DNA of 21,687 nucleotides from Deltaproteobacteria bacterium (GCA_016203765.1 JACQMB010000042.1:1-21687); one strand, 5' to 3'. Shown: positions 1 through 8,535, counted from the first letter of the stretch. The notes: generated by a model from the sequence alone, not told the origin. A program made the numbers and translations.

Positions 1-3000
1 ATCCTGGCCGCCTCCGGGGCGATGCACCTGGCCAAGTTTTCCTCTTCCTGCTCCGGATTTTTCGCCACCTGCAACTGGAACGAGTTGAAAAGGGCCAAGG
101 AGGTTTTTGAAACGATGGTTTGGCAGCTCAAAAACAAAAAGGGGGTCACCCTGACCCTGGGCGATTTTACGGAGATGATCAAGAAGCTGGGAGACCAGCT
201 CGGCACTTTCAACTGGCGGGCCTTTCAGGAGATGGCCAAATGGAATCCGGCCAAGCATTTTTTGGAAAAGTTGGATCGGATTCAGGCCGAATTCAACAAG
301 GTTGACCAGTTCTACGACAAGGTCACTGGAAAAGTTTTGCAAGGTTTTGACAAGGTCCTCGCCGGCCTGGAGGGGGAACTTAAAAAAATCTCCGGCGAGC
401 TATTGGCACCGTTGACCAGGCCGATCCAGTGCTTCGACGGTATTTTGGCCGAGGATTGTCCCGACGTGATGCCAAAGCTTCCCGACATTACGACCTGGGC
501 CGGTTTAAAGAAGGCGCTCGGCCTGGAAGACGGCCTGTTCGGCAAACCGGGCGACAAGTCTCCTTTTAAATACGCCACGGATGAACTCTCCAAAGCGCTG
601 GCCTCCGGGGCCGTCAAAGTCACCGATGCCCTGAAAATTACCGGCCCGCTGGCCAAAATTTTAAAAGTCGAAAAAATTCCTGCCAAAAATCCCTCCAACA
701 TTTCCGATTTCGACCCGGTCTACCTGCATAACGGCGAGTTTTTTTACACCGCTACCGATGTGACCCTGCCCGGCGAGGGGCTCGATTTTCAATTCACCCG
801 AATCTACCGGTCCCGCTCGGAGTTTTTGGGCGGTTTGGGCTGGCAGTGGACGCACAATTTGGCCGAACGGCTGATCCCCTGGGAAAGTCCCGAGGGCTTT
901 GGATTTACCCACGTGGACGGGGAAGGGAAAAAATATTTTTTGAAAGAAGTGGAAACAACGCCGGAGGGTTTTGCGTTGCAGTTATCCAATGGCGGCCGGC
1001 GCTATTTTGATGAAGAGGGAAAGTTGACGGCCATCCAAAACGGATCGGGAAAGAAATGGACACTGCGTTACAACGAGGCCGGGCAACTTCAAAAAGTTGT
1101 TGAAACAAAAGGGCGGGAGATTCGTTTCAACTATTATCCCAACGGGTTGTTAAAAAGCCTGGAAGACCACACCGGCCGGACCTGGAGCTATCAATATAAC
1201 GAAGACCACGACCTGATCGCGGCCGCCACGCCGGGAACGGCGGCTTTTCCCGAAGGCAAGACTACCCGCTACGCCTATGAAGACCACCGGCTGACGTTGA
1301 TTATGGATCCGAAGGGGCAGGTTTATTTGCAAAACTATTACGGCAAGGGGGGGAGGGATGCCGGCAAAATCCTGGCCCAGCAGTATGGCGAGCATATGGC
1401 CGAGGCCCGCTATGACGGTGATGACGCCTGGGTGATCGACCGGCGGGGGGTTTTGCACGCGTATCGGCATGACGACGAGGGGCAACTGGTAAATCGCTTT
1501 GTGCCGGATTCCGAAGATCCTGTCGAAAATCGGCTTCCGCGCGCTCGCGCCGATTTCCCAATTTTGCTTGACGAGGAGTATGACGGCTGGGGCAACATTG
1601 TCTCGGTGAAATACGCGGACGGGACGGAGCGGCGCCTCGAAATCGACGCCGGCAATCTCGTTACCAAGGAGGTCTTTGGCGGAGAGGAGCGTTTTTACAA
1701 ATATGACGCTAACGACAACATTGTTGAAATGGATATCCCCTCCCGCCGGCTAAAATTGGAATTTAAATATGATGTCCTCGACCGCCTGACTGCCAAGGAG
1801 GAGATGCGCGAGGGAAGGCCGACGCTTCTGACCCGGTACGAGTATGATCCCCAAGGCCGGCTTACCCAGAGGATCGATCCGGAAGGGGCGGCCGTGCATT
1901 TAGCCTACGATGCGGCCGGGCGGCTGATGACCATAGCGGAAAAAGGCCGATCCTGGCATTTTGATGAGCAGAGAAGGCGCATGGAACATGCCGCCCCCGG
2001 TTTCAAACAGGAATTTTTCTATGACGCCGGGGGAGAGGTGGTCTATGCCGTCGATTATAATGATTTGGAAAACCCCGGCGATGATGTGGCGGTTGATCTA
2101 AAATATGATGCCAGGGGGCGGTTGGTCGGTGAGAAGATGCACGACCAGTGGGTGAATAAGAGTTTTGACGAGAAAGATCAAAAGATCGGCGTGACCTATC
2201 CGAATGGTTTGCAGATCATTCGCGAATATCAGGACGGGAAAATTGCCAATGTCTTTGCCAACGGACGGCCCCTGCCGCAGTTTTTTTCCGGGGACACAAT
2301 ACTTAATTCGGATGAATTAAGTATTGTGTCCCCCGATTTGAGGCGGGATGCGAACGGCAATCTCCTGGAAGACGATCGGCTGGTCTACCGGTATGACGCG
2401 CTCAACCGTTTGATCTGGGTTCAAGACAAGGCGGGCGGCGGGATTGTCTCTTATCACTACGATCCCTTCAGCCGAGTGGCCCGCGAGATTCGGGGTGGAA
2501 AGGTCCTGCGGCATTTTTACGACGAGCTCAACCGGATTGCGGCCGTCCGGCCGGACGGCACCCGACAATCCTTTATTTACGCCGCCGATCTGGATCAACC
2601 GATAGCTTTTTACAACAACGACGATCTCTATTTCTATCATCTCGACCCGCGCGGGTCGGTTCGCCAGATTACGGACGAAGCGGGCAACGTCATGGCACAC
2701 TATGATTATCTTCCCTTTGGCGAACGGACCGTCCTTGCCTCATCCGGAATTGAAAACGACCTGGGCTACATCGGCCGCCCGCACGATCCGACCACCGGTC
2801 TGGTCAACCTTCGCTACCGTTTCTATGCCCCCCGCCACCATGTTTTTCTAACGGCGGATCCGCTGGGGGTAAAAAACAAATTCAGTCCACAAATCCGCAC
2901 GCCCGTTAATTTATCCTTTCATCATGGCTTGGGAGGATCGACCCGCACCGCCTTTCCTTATCGTATGGATCTTTTTGGTGATCCCCGTCTCAGCCCCACC

Positions 3001-3258
3001 CCGGATGAGGATCTCTTTGCCTATGCGGACGGCGACCCCCTCCGCTACTACGACCCGCTGGGGCTCTTTAAGGTGGAGATGAAAAAACCGCCTGCCTGGA
3101 ATTCTTTCCGGTGGAATGACGATTTCCACCTGCAAAAACTCTCTTTGGACCTGCAGGCCCATGACAGCGTAAAGCTCCCCTCCCTTTTTGAACCCGCCCC
3201 CCTTTGGGGTTGCAACCGAATCCCTGGGGCGTTTCTGACGCAGCGGCTGGAATTTTGA
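1..3258 (+). CDS. RHS/YD-repeat protein, 5'-truncated by the window
   Basis: The reading frame is open from base 1, so the true start lies upstream; the first ATG in view is at 22 (1078 residues from there). Residues about 1-220 form a helical, charged region with no recognised domain. From about residue 224 a DUF6531-like entry segment begins ('DPVYLHNGEFFYTATDV'), followed by many YD repeats (for example 'YDGWGNIVSVKYADG', 'YDALNRLIWVQDKAGG') up to about residue 920. The RHS core end is recognisable ('RYRFYAPRHHVFLTADPLG', about 930-950) and the final DPLGL boundary lies near residue 1012. In the family this core forms a beta cocoon that encloses a variable C-terminal toxin. Here only about 63 residues follow, with no toxin domain I recognise. 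A 44-bp palindrome (2290-2333) is translated in frame as residues about 757-771. Family is confident; function and secretion route are not visible. Confidence 0.9.
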   Translation: MLAASGAMHLAKFSSSCSGFFATCNWNELKRAKEVFETMVWQLKNKKGVTLTLGDFTEMIKKLGDQLGTFNWRAFQEMAKWNPAKHFLEKLDRIQAEFNKVDQFYDKVTGKVLQGFDKVLAGLEGELKKISGELLAPLTRPIQCFDGILAEDCPDVMPKLPDITTWAGLKKALGLEDGLFGKPGDKSPFKYATDELSKALASGAVKVTDALKITGPLAKILKVEKIPAKNPSNISDFDPVYLHNGEFFYTATDVTLPGEGLDFQFTRIYRSRSEFLGGLGWQWTHNLAERLIPWESPEGFGFTHVDGEGKKYFLKEVETTPEGFALQLSNGGRRYFDEEGKLTAIQNGSGKKWTLRYNEAGQLQKVVETKGREIRFNYYPNGLLKSLEDHTGRTWSYQYNEDHDLIAAATPGTAAFPEGKTTRYAYEDHRLTLIMDPKGQVYLQNYYGKGGRDAGKILAQQYGEHMAEARYDGDDAWVIDRRGVLHAYRHDDEGQLVNRFVPDSEDPVENRLPRARADFPILLDEEYDGWGNIVSVKYADGTERRLEIDAGNLVTKEVFGGEERFYKYDANDNIVEMDIPSRRLKLEFKYDVLDRLTAKEEMREGRPTLLTRYEYDPQGRLTQRIDPEGAAVHLAYDAAGRLMTIAEKGRSWHFDEQRRRMEHAAPGFKQEFFYDAGGEVVYAVDYNDLENPGDDVAVDLKYDARGRLVGEKMHDQWVNKSFDEKDQKIGVTYPNGLQIIREYQDGKIANVFANGRPLPQFFSGDTILNSDELSIVSPDLRRDANGNLLEDDRLVYRYDALNRLIWVQDKAGGGIVSYHYDPFSRVAREIRGGKVLRHFYDELNRIAAVRPDGTRQSFIYAADLDQPIAFYNNDDLYFYHLDPRGSVRQITDEAGNVMAHYDYLPFGERTVLASSGIENDLGYIGRPHDPTTGLVNLRYRFYAPRHHVFLTADPLGVKNKFSPQIRTPVNLSFHHGLGGSTRTAFPYRMDLFGDPRLSPTPDEDLFAYADGDPLRYYDPLGLFKVEMKKPPAWNSFRWNDDFHLQKLSLDLQAHDSVKLPSLFEPAPLWGCNRIPGAFLTQRLEF
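2290..2333. repeat. Perfect 20-bp inverted repeat inside the RHS gene (REP/RAYT-like palindrome)
   Basis: The left arm GGGGACACAATACTTAATTC (2290-2309) and its exact reverse complement (2314-2333) are separated by GGAT. The sequence resembles palindromes I associate with REP-type repeats near IS200-like (RAYT) transposases; that link is from memory. It is read through in frame by the RHS gene. An imperfect match to its right half and flank lies at 3727-3748. Confidence 0.8.
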
Positions 3259-3268
3259 GTTGAGGTAT

Positions 3269-3505
3269 ATGCCAACCGTTTTTAGAAAAGGTCCTTATCG
3301 CTTCTTCTTTTTCAGCAACGAGGGTTTTGAGCCCAAGCACATTCATGTTGAAAGCGGGGATCAATATGCTAAGTTTTGGATTAAACCAGTGGCGTTGGCC
3401 AAATCCATAGGTTATAATGGGACCGAGTTGAATCGGTTAAGTCTACTTGTTAAAGAAAACGAGAAACTGTTTGAGGAGAAATGGAATGAGTATTTTGGCG
3501 GTTAA
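3269..3505 (+). CDS. DUF4160 family protein
   Basis: The product is 78 residues beginning 'MPTVFRKGPYRFFFFSNEG', with the family hallmark 'EPKHIHVESGDQYAKFWI' at residues about 26-43; DUF4160 proteins usually read 'PPHFHAxYG' there. The ATG at 3269 gives the usual MPT start; a TTG at 3260 in the same frame is an alternative. It begins 10 bases after the RHS stop and its end overlaps the next gene by 20 bases, so it is probably co-transcribed with both. DUF4160 genes are typically small and paired with a DUF2442 gene. The pair is often suspected to be toxin-antitoxin-like, but no activity can be read from this sequence. Immunity to the RHS tip is a speculative alternative. Confidence 0.8.
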   Translation: MPTVFRKGPYRFFFFSNEGFEPKHIHVESGDQYAKFWIKPVALAKSIGYNGTELNRLSLLVKENEKLFEEKWNEYFGG

Positions 3506-3725
3506 ACCGGAACCATTTATTCAAGAAGTTGATTTTAAAGGGGACTGTCTTTTGGTTTCTTTGATGGATGGGAGGGAAGTGCGCGTCCCCCTGGAGTGGT
3601 TTCCAAAGCTAAAAAAGGCTTCCCCCAGCCAGAGAAAAAACTTCCGGTTGATCGGTCACGGCGCGGGAATCCATTGGCCGGAAATCGATGAAGACATTTC
3701 AGTGGAAGGACTCTTAAAGTTATAA
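3486..3725 (+). CDS. DUF2442 family protein
   Basis: The product is 79 residues: 'MSILAVKPEPFIQEVDFKGD' followed by 'LMDGREVRVPLEWFPKLKKA' and the ending 'GIHWPEIDEDISVEGLL'. This is the DUF2442 pattern: a beta-rich N-terminal segment, a 'DGR.i.vPL.WfPrL' motif and a C-terminal 'W..iDEDISveGLL'. The ATG at 3486 is chosen because GAGGAG (3473-3478) lies seven bases upstream. An upstream in-frame ATG at 3447 is buried in the DUF4160 gene and lacks this site. The 20-base overlap with DUF4160 implies translational coupling. The biochemical role of the family is not established. Confidence 0.85.
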   Translation: MSILAVKPEPFIQEVDFKGDCLLVSLMDGREVRVPLEWFPKLKKASPSQRKNFRLIGHGAGIHWPEIDEDISVEGLLKL

Positions 3726-3726
3726 C

Positions 3727-3748
3727 TGTTGTGCCCCCCGATTTCAAG
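3727..3748 (+). repeat. Degenerate half-copy of the RHS palindrome
   Basis: These 22 bases match 2322-2343 (right arm plus flank of the RHS palindrome) at 18 of 22 positions, including the shared CCCCCGATTT block. No left arm is seen here. The match suggests a second, decayed member of the same dispersed repeat, directly after the DUF2442 stop. Confidence 0.5.
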
Positions 3749-3756
3749 ATTTCGTT

Positions 3757-3776
3757 AGGAGTCCAAGTCGACTCCT
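3757..3776 (+). terminator. Weak hairpin between DUF2442 and uvrB
   Basis: AGGAGTC (3757-3763) pairs with GACTCCT (3770-3776) around a six-base loop. No T-tract follows, so it is at best a weak or factor-dependent terminator. Confidence 0.3.
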
Positions 3777-3796
3777 TGTGCAATTGTTTCACCCAG

Positions 3797-3826
3797 TTGA
3801 CGGCCTCTGCCTGAAAAAGCTACATT
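3797..3826 (+). promoter_or_regulatory. Predicted sigma-70-type promoter of uvrB (leaderless)
   Basis: TTGACG (3797-3802), an 18-bp spacer and TACATT (3821-3826). Only six bases separate the -10 box from the uvrB ATG at 3833, and no Shine-Dalgarno sequence precedes it. Transcription should therefore begin at or next to the start codon. Confidence 0.55.
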
Positions 3827-3832
3827 CAATAC

Positions 3833-5827
3833 ATGCCCGACCGCTTCCGCCTCGTCACCGATTTTAAACCCCAAGGCGATCAGCCGCAGGCCATTGAGAA
3901 ACTGACCGAGGGCCTTCTCCAAAATAAGAAGCATCAGGTTTTGCTGGGGGTTACCGGTAGCGGAAAAACGTTCTCCGTTGCCAACGTCATCGCCAACGTC
4001 AACCGGCCGGCGCTGGTGATCGCTCCCAACAAGACGCTGGCCGCGCAACTCTACGCCGAATTTAAAGAACTCTTTCCCGAAAACGCGGTCGAGTATTTCA
4101 TCAGTTTTTACGATTTCTATCAGCCCGAGGCCTATATGCCCGCCCAGGACCTCTACATCGAAAAGGACGCCATGATCAACGAGCAGATCGACCGCCTGCG
4201 GCACGCCGCCACCCACGCCCTGCTGACCCGCCGCGACGTGATTATCGTCGCCAGCGTTTCGTGCATCTACGGCCTCGGCTCGCCGGAGGCCTATCACGGC
4301 ATGCTGTTACGCACCGTCAGCGGCAAAACGGTGGAGCGGCAGGCCCTGTTAAAAAAACTGGTCGAAATTCAGTATGAGCGCAACGACTACGACTTCCACC
4401 GCGGCACCTTTCGCGTGCGGGGCGATTCGGTCGAAATTTTTCCCGCCTACGAAGATTGCAAGGCGGTGCGGCTCGAATTTTTCGGCGATGAACTGGAAAA
4501 GATTGTCGAGATCGACCCCCTCACGGGGGAGAAGGCGGGGGAATTAAACGAGGTGTGCGTTTACCCCGCCAGCCATTATGTGACCCCCGAAGCAAACCTC
4601 AAGCGGGCGGTCAAGGAAATTGAAAAGGAATTGGAAGAACGAATCAAACATTTCAAAAACAACAATCAGCTCCTGGAGGCCCAGCGGATCGAACAAAGGA
4701 CCCGCTATGATCTGGAAATGATGGAGGAGATGGGGCGTTGCAAGGGGATCGAGAACTATTCCCGCTATTTCACGGGGCGCAAGCCGGGCGAGCCGCCCCC
4801 GACCTTGTTGGAATATTTTCCCCGCGATTTTTTGCTTTTTATCGATGAGAGCCACATTGGCGTGCCGCAGATCGGCGGGATGTATGAGGGGGACCGCGCG
4901 CGCAAGAAAACGCTGGTGGAATACGGCTTTCGACTCCCCTCCGCCCTCGACAACCGGCCGTTGCGGTTTGATGAATTCGAAAGCTGGGTGAATCAGATCA
5001 TTTATGTTTCGGCGACTCCCGCCGAGTATGAAATGAAAAAAGCCAAGGGTGAAATCATCGAACAGGTCGTCCGCCCCACCGGGCTGATTGATCCCAAAGT
5101 GGAAGTCCGCCCCACCGAACAACAGGTGGAAGATTTGCATCGGGAAATTTTGAAGCGGGTTCAAAACAACGAACGGGTGTTGGTCACCACCCTGACCAAA
5201 CGGATGTCGGAGCAGTTGGCCGAATTTTACCGCGAAAAGGGATTGAAGGTTCGCTATCTCCATTCGGATATTGAAGCGCTCGAACGGGTCGAAATTTTGC
5301 GCGACCTGCGCAATGGGGTCTTTGATGTCCTGATCGGAATCAATTTATTGCGCGAGGGGCTTGATCTCCCCGAAGTTTCTCTCGTCGCCATTCTCGACGC
5401 CGACAAGGAGGGATTCCTGCGCTCCGAACGCTCGCTGATCCAGACCTTCGGGCGGGCCGCGCGCAACGTGAACGGCACGGCCATTCTTTATGCCGACCAG
5501 CAGACCCGCTCCATGAAACAGGCGATCGCCGAAACCGACCGGCGGCGCAAAAAGCAAGAGGCCTACAATAAAAAGAATGGGATCACGCCGGCGACGATTC
5601 AAAAGAAGATCTCCGAAGTGCTCCATTCGATCTATGAAAAAGATTACGCGGAGGTTCCCCCGGCCGCCGATGAAAAACTCCCGGAAGGTGTCGAGGCCAT
5701 CGGCGCCGAAATCGGCAAATTAAGGAAAAAAATGCTCCAGCACGCCCAAAAATTGGAGTTCGAAGAGGCGGCGGCCTTGCGCGACCGGATTCAAAAATTG
5801 GAGGCCTATGCCCTCCGCGTCGGATAA
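3833..5827 (+). CDS. uvrB: Excinuclease ABC subunit B (UvrB)
   Basis: UvrB is the damage-verifying helicase-like subunit of nucleotide excision repair; it receives DNA from UvrA and then recruits UvrC. The 664 residues match the usual length. Walker A GVTGSGKT lies at 39-46. The damage-probing beta-hairpin region 'FYDFYQPEAYMP' is at 92-103, and the helicase box DESH at 338-341. The C-terminal helicase motifs include 'GINLLREGLDLPEVSL' and 'QTFGRAARN' near 505-546. A UVR domain for UvrC binding ('LRKKMLQHAQKLEFEEAAAL') lies in the last 40 residues. The ATG at 3833 gives the normal 'FRLVTDFKPQGDQPQAI' N-terminus. The gene appears to have its own promoter. A porin gene separates it from uvrC downstream. 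Confidence 0.98.
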   Translation: MPDRFRLVTDFKPQGDQPQAIEKLTEGLLQNKKHQVLLGVTGSGKTFSVANVIANVNRPALVIAPNKTLAAQLYAEFKELFPENAVEYFISFYDFYQPEAYMPAQDLYIEKDAMINEQIDRLRHAATHALLTRRDVIIVASVSCIYGLGSPEAYHGMLLRTVSGKTVERQALLKKLVEIQYERNDYDFHRGTFRVRGDSVEIFPAYEDCKAVRLEFFGDELEKIVEIDPLTGEKAGELNEVCVYPASHYVTPEANLKRAVKEIEKELEERIKHFKNNNQLLEAQRIEQRTRYDLEMMEEMGRCKGIENYSRYFTGRKPGEPPPTLLEYFPRDFLLFIDESHIGVPQIGGMYEGDRARKKTLVEYGFRLPSALDNRPLRFDEFESWVNQIIYVSATPAEYEMKKAKGEIIEQVVRPTGLIDPKVEVRPTEQQVEDLHREILKRVQNNERVLVTTLTKRMSEQLAEFYREKGLKVRYLHSDIEALERVEILRDLRNGVFDVLIGINLLREGLDLPEVSLVAILDADKEGFLRSERSLIQTFGRAARNVNGTAILYADQQTRSMKQAIAETDRRRKKQEAYNKKNGITPATIQKKISEVLHSIYEKDYAEVPPAADEKLPEGVEAIGAEIGKLRKKMLQHAQKLEFEEAAALRDRIQKLEAYALRVG

Positions 5828-5835
5828 AATTTAGG

Positions 5836-5864
5836 TTGCGCAAGAACTACTAATCCGATATAGA
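5836..5864 (+). promoter_or_regulatory. Predicted promoter of the porin gene (leaderless)
   Basis: TTGCGC (5836-5841), a 17-bp spacer and TATAGA (5859-5864). The ATG follows after only eight bases, so the transcript should be leaderless or carry one or two bases. No Shine-Dalgarno sequence is visible. Confidence 0.5.
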
Positions 5865-5872
5865 CGCCCCCT

Positions 5873-7051
5873 ATGAAATCAAAACTTCTTGCCCTTTTAC
5901 TGTTGCTTCCCCTTCCCGCTTTTGCGGAAGCGGGCTGGGACAACGGCTTTTACATCAAGTCGGCCGACGGCAATTTCAAAATGGACATCGGGGGGAGGCT
6001 TCAGGTTCAGGAAGTGACTCAAATCAGGCGCGGTTCCCAGGTGACCACGCCGGGTGTTGCCAGAACGGCCTCGGATAATTTTTCCGACACCTTCAAAATT
6101 CGCCGGGCCCGTTTGCAGACGTCGGGAACCCTCTATGAAAAACTTGATTGGGTAACGATCTTGAATGTTTCCACAGCCAATGTCGGAGGAACGGCCAACA
6201 CGACTTGGTATGCCTGGTTTACCTACAATTTTCATCCGGCTTTTCTGTTGACGGGAGGGATGGTTCAGCTGCCCCTCGACCGGATGGGAGAAAATTCCTC
6301 TTCCTGGCTTTTGGGTGTGGAACCGCCGCTCACCGCCACACAGGAAGACGGCCTGAAAGACATTACGATTGCTAGAAACTCCTTGAGCATGCCCCTCGAT
6401 TTGGGTCTCCGTATTGACGGAGATATCGGAGAACATTTCTCCTATGCCCTGGCCGGCGCCAATGGAAACGGCTTCAGCAACACCAATGCCAACAATGAAT
6501 TGTCCTATGGTTTCATGACCCTTATCCATGTTTTGGACAAAGTTCCCTTTAAGGAAACCGATTTTGAAAACTCGGAGAATCCCAAACTCACCTTTAATCT
6601 CGGCACCGGTTTTGAGGACGAAGACGCCGCCGACGCGAATACGCCCACGGTCACCCGGCGCTGGTCATGGATTTCGGCCGTCGGCGGGGCCTTTCGCTGG
6701 AGGGGATTTTCGCTCAACAGTGAGCTTTACTACCGCGTGCTTAGACTCAGCGCGACCACGGTGGAAGATACCAATAATGACCGAAGGCTGAGGGATACCG
6801 GCTACTACGGCAACGCCGGGTATTTTTTCATTCCCAAAAAACTGGAGGGGATGTTGACCGTTTCTCAGCTCTTTCGCGAGGGGGCCGACAACAACTCCAA
6901 CGAATTCGGCGGCGGCCTCAATTATTACATCCATGACAACAAGGTCAAGATGCAGTTCGATTATACCAACGTGCTCGATTATGACGACATCGCCGGCCTG
7001 AACAACGCCACCTATCACCGGTTCCGCTTGATGTTCTCGATGTTCATCTGA
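5873..7051 (+). CDS. Outer-membrane porin, phosphate-selective porin O/P type
   Basis: The 392-residue product has a clear signal peptide: 'MKSKLLALLLLLPLPAFA' with probable cleavage after AFA. The mature start 'GFYIKSADGNFKMDIGGRLQ' and 'FKIRRARLQTSGTLYEKLDW' are typical of the OprO/OprP-like porin family. The rest is a series of amphipathic strands with alternating hydrophobic and polar residues. It ends 'RFRLMFSMFI', a hydrophobic terminal strand as expected for BAM insertion. It should form a channel in the outer membrane, but phosphate selectivity cannot be judged from sequence. It lies between uvrB and uvrC in the same direction with a predicted promoter of its own, and uvrC starts 10 bases after its stop, so the two may share a transcript. 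Confidence 0.85.
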   Translation: MKSKLLALLLLLPLPAFAEAGWDNGFYIKSADGNFKMDIGGRLQVQEVTQIRRGSQVTTPGVARTASDNFSDTFKIRRARLQTSGTLYEKLDWVTILNVSTANVGGTANTTWYAWFTYNFHPAFLLTGGMVQLPLDRMGENSSSWLLGVEPPLTATQEDGLKDITIARNSLSMPLDLGLRIDGDIGEHFSYALAGANGNGFSNTNANNELSYGFMTLIHVLDKVPFKETDFENSENPKLTFNLGTGFEDEDAADANTPTVTRRWSWISAVGGAFRWRGFSLNSELYYRVLRLSATTVEDTNNDRRLRDTGYYGNAGYFFIPKKLEGMLTVSQLFREGADNNSNEFGGGLNYYIHDNKVKMQFDYTNVLDYDDIAGLNNATYHRFRLMFSMFI

Positions 7052-7061
7052 CCGAAGGTCA

Positions 7062-8384
7062 TTGAAGACCCTGCAAGAGAAAATCCGCGCCTTTCCCAGC
7101 CGCCCCGGCGTCTATTGGATGAAGGACGCCAAGGGAGGAGTCCTCTACGTCGGCAAGGCCAAGAACTTGCGCGACCGGCTCCGTTCTTATTTCCGAAAGG
7201 AGGAAAAAAGCCGCCATCAGGTTGATTTTTTAATGCGGCGGACCGCGGCGGTTGACTATCGCGTTTGCAACACCGAACCGGAAGCCCTCCTTTTGGAAAA
7301 CAATCTCATCAAAAAATATCAGCCCCGCTACAACATCCATCTCAAAGACGATAAAAGTTACGCCAGTTTGAAACTCAACATCCGCCATCCCTTTCCGGGT
7401 CTTTTTGTCACGCGCAATATCGTCAAAGACGGCTCTGTATATTTTGGTCCCTACGTGGCCGCCGGCCCTCTTCGCCAAACCCTCGATCTGCTCACCAAAC
7501 ATTTTCAACTGCGGACCTGTTCCGATCACGAGTTTGCCAACCGTTCGCGCCCCTGTCTTGAATACGCCATCGGACGCTGCGGCGCCCCCTGTGTCGGCAA
7601 AATCTCCCAGGAGGCCTATGCCCGGCAGATCGCACAGGCCCGGTTGTTTTTGGAGGGGCGTGAAAAGGAGCTGATTCATCTATTGAAAGAGAGGATGCGG
7701 AAGGCTTCGGGTCAGGAGGCCTATGAAGAGGCGGCAAGACTTCGCAATTTGATTTTTGCAATAAAGGAAACGACGGAAAGCCAAAAGGCCGCCGTATTCG
7801 CCAAGAAAATAGAGGATCCTTTGGAGGACAAGCTCCTTTCCAATCTGCAGGAGAGATTGCAACTGGCTCTCAAACCGGCCGTGATCGAGTGCGTCGACAT
7901 TTCCAACTTTCAGGGGAAAGAAGCGGTGGGGGCCTTGGTTTGTTTCGCACAGGGGAGGCCCTGGAAAAACCGCTATCGAAGATTCAAAATCCGGATGGAG
8001 GAACGTCCCAACGATTACGCGATGATGCGCCATGTTTTGGCGCGGCGGTTTCAGCGGGCGTTGAACGCGCCAACACCGGAGGAAAAACAAAAATGGGAAT
8101 TGCCCGATCTCCTTTTGGTCGATGGGGGGAAGGGCCAGCTGGCCATCGCGCAGAGAATTTTGGCAGACCTGGGGCTTCATTCTTTGGCGGCCGCCGCCAT
8201 CGCCAAGGCGAAAAAAGGGGAGGCGAGCGATAAAATTTATATTCCCAATCGAAAAAATCCGGTGGGGTTAAGGCCGGGTTCCAAAGAACTTTTGTATTTA
8301 ACGCGAATTCGCGACGAGGCCCACCGGTTTGCGCTTGCCTACCATCGTCAATTAAGGGGAAAAAAAGCCCTGTCGAAATTTTGA
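7062..8384 (+). CDS. uvrC: Excinuclease ABC subunit C (UvrC), short form lacking the C-terminal HhH domain
   Basis: UvrC makes both incisions around a lesion held by UvrB. The N-terminal GIY-YIG nuclease is at about 16-95 ('GVYWM', 'YVGKAKNLRDRL'). Cysteines 153, 165, 173 and 177 match the spacing of the iron-sulfur cluster ligands reported for E. coli UvrC. The UVR domain lies at about 202-236. The RNase H-like nuclease follows, with likely catalytic D279 ('ECVDISNFQG'), D354 ('LLVDGGKGQ') and H421 ('RDEAHRFA'). The protein ends at residue 440, whereas typical UvrC is about 600 residues and continues into tandem helix-hairpin-helix motifs. None is seen downstream in any frame. Translation starts at TTG 7062 with AAGG just upstream. 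Both nuclease centres are intact. Confidence 0.93.
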   Translation: MKTLQEKIRAFPSRPGVYWMKDAKGGVLYVGKAKNLRDRLRSYFRKEEKSRHQVDFLMRRTAAVDYRVCNTEPEALLLENNLIKKYQPRYNIHLKDDKSYASLKLNIRHPFPGLFVTRNIVKDGSVYFGPYVAAGPLRQTLDLLTKHFQLRTCSDHEFANRSRPCLEYAIGRCGAPCVGKISQEAYARQIAQARLFLEGREKELIHLLKERMRKASGQEAYEEAARLRNLIFAIKETTESQKAAVFAKKIEDPLEDKLLSNLQERLQLALKPAVIECVDISNFQGKEAVGALVCFAQGRPWKNRYRRFKIRMEERPNDYAMMRHVLARRFQRALNAPTPEEKQKWELPDLLLVDGGKGQLAIAQRILADLGLHSLAAAAIAKAKKGEASDKIYIPNRKNPVGLRPGSKELLYLTRIRDEAHRFALAYHRQLRGKKALSKF

Positions 8385-8385
8385 C
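8372..8385. promoter_or_regulatory. Candidate enhancer (UAS) for the first sigma-54 promoter
   Basis: GTCGAAATTTTGAC is a near-perfect palindrome that spans the uvrC stop codon. It lies about 117 bp upstream of the -24 GG, near -140 from the predicted start. It matches GTCAATATTTTGAC (21454-21467) at 12 of 14 positions, and that site is at almost the same distance from the second sigma-54 promoter. This is the normal position for an enhancer-binding activator. Confidence 0.55.
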
Positions 8386-8493
8386 GCTCCCGTACCGATT
8401 TGAATCAAAAAATACCCCCCTTTTCAACCCCCGGGCGGGGCCTCAAAAAAATATCCCTTTAAAATTCAATAAGTTAATTTACCCCACCCCGTC

Positions 8494-8509
8494 TGGCACG
8501 GCAATTGCA
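8494..8509 (+). promoter_or_regulatory. Sigma-54 (RpoN) -24/-12 promoter
   Basis: TGGCACG (8494-8500), GCAA, TTGCA (8505-8509) is an exact match to the consensus TGGCACG-N4-TTGCW. The -24 GG and -12 GC are correctly spaced. Transcription is predicted to start near 8519-8520, giving a leader of about 16 bases with a good ribosome-binding site for the gene at 8536. Confidence 0.88.
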
Positions 8510-8535
8510 TGGATTAGTGGTTGGAAGGCGGGACG

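Noticed and set aside
2691..2706. TGGCACA-like match inside RHS considered as a third sigma-54 promoter
   Set aside because: The -12 half does not match TTGCW at the required spacing and the site is internal to a coding region.
3070..3258. RHS C-terminal tip considered as a known toxin domain
   Set aside because: The roughly 63 residues show no catalytic motif I can name; calling a toxin would be invention.
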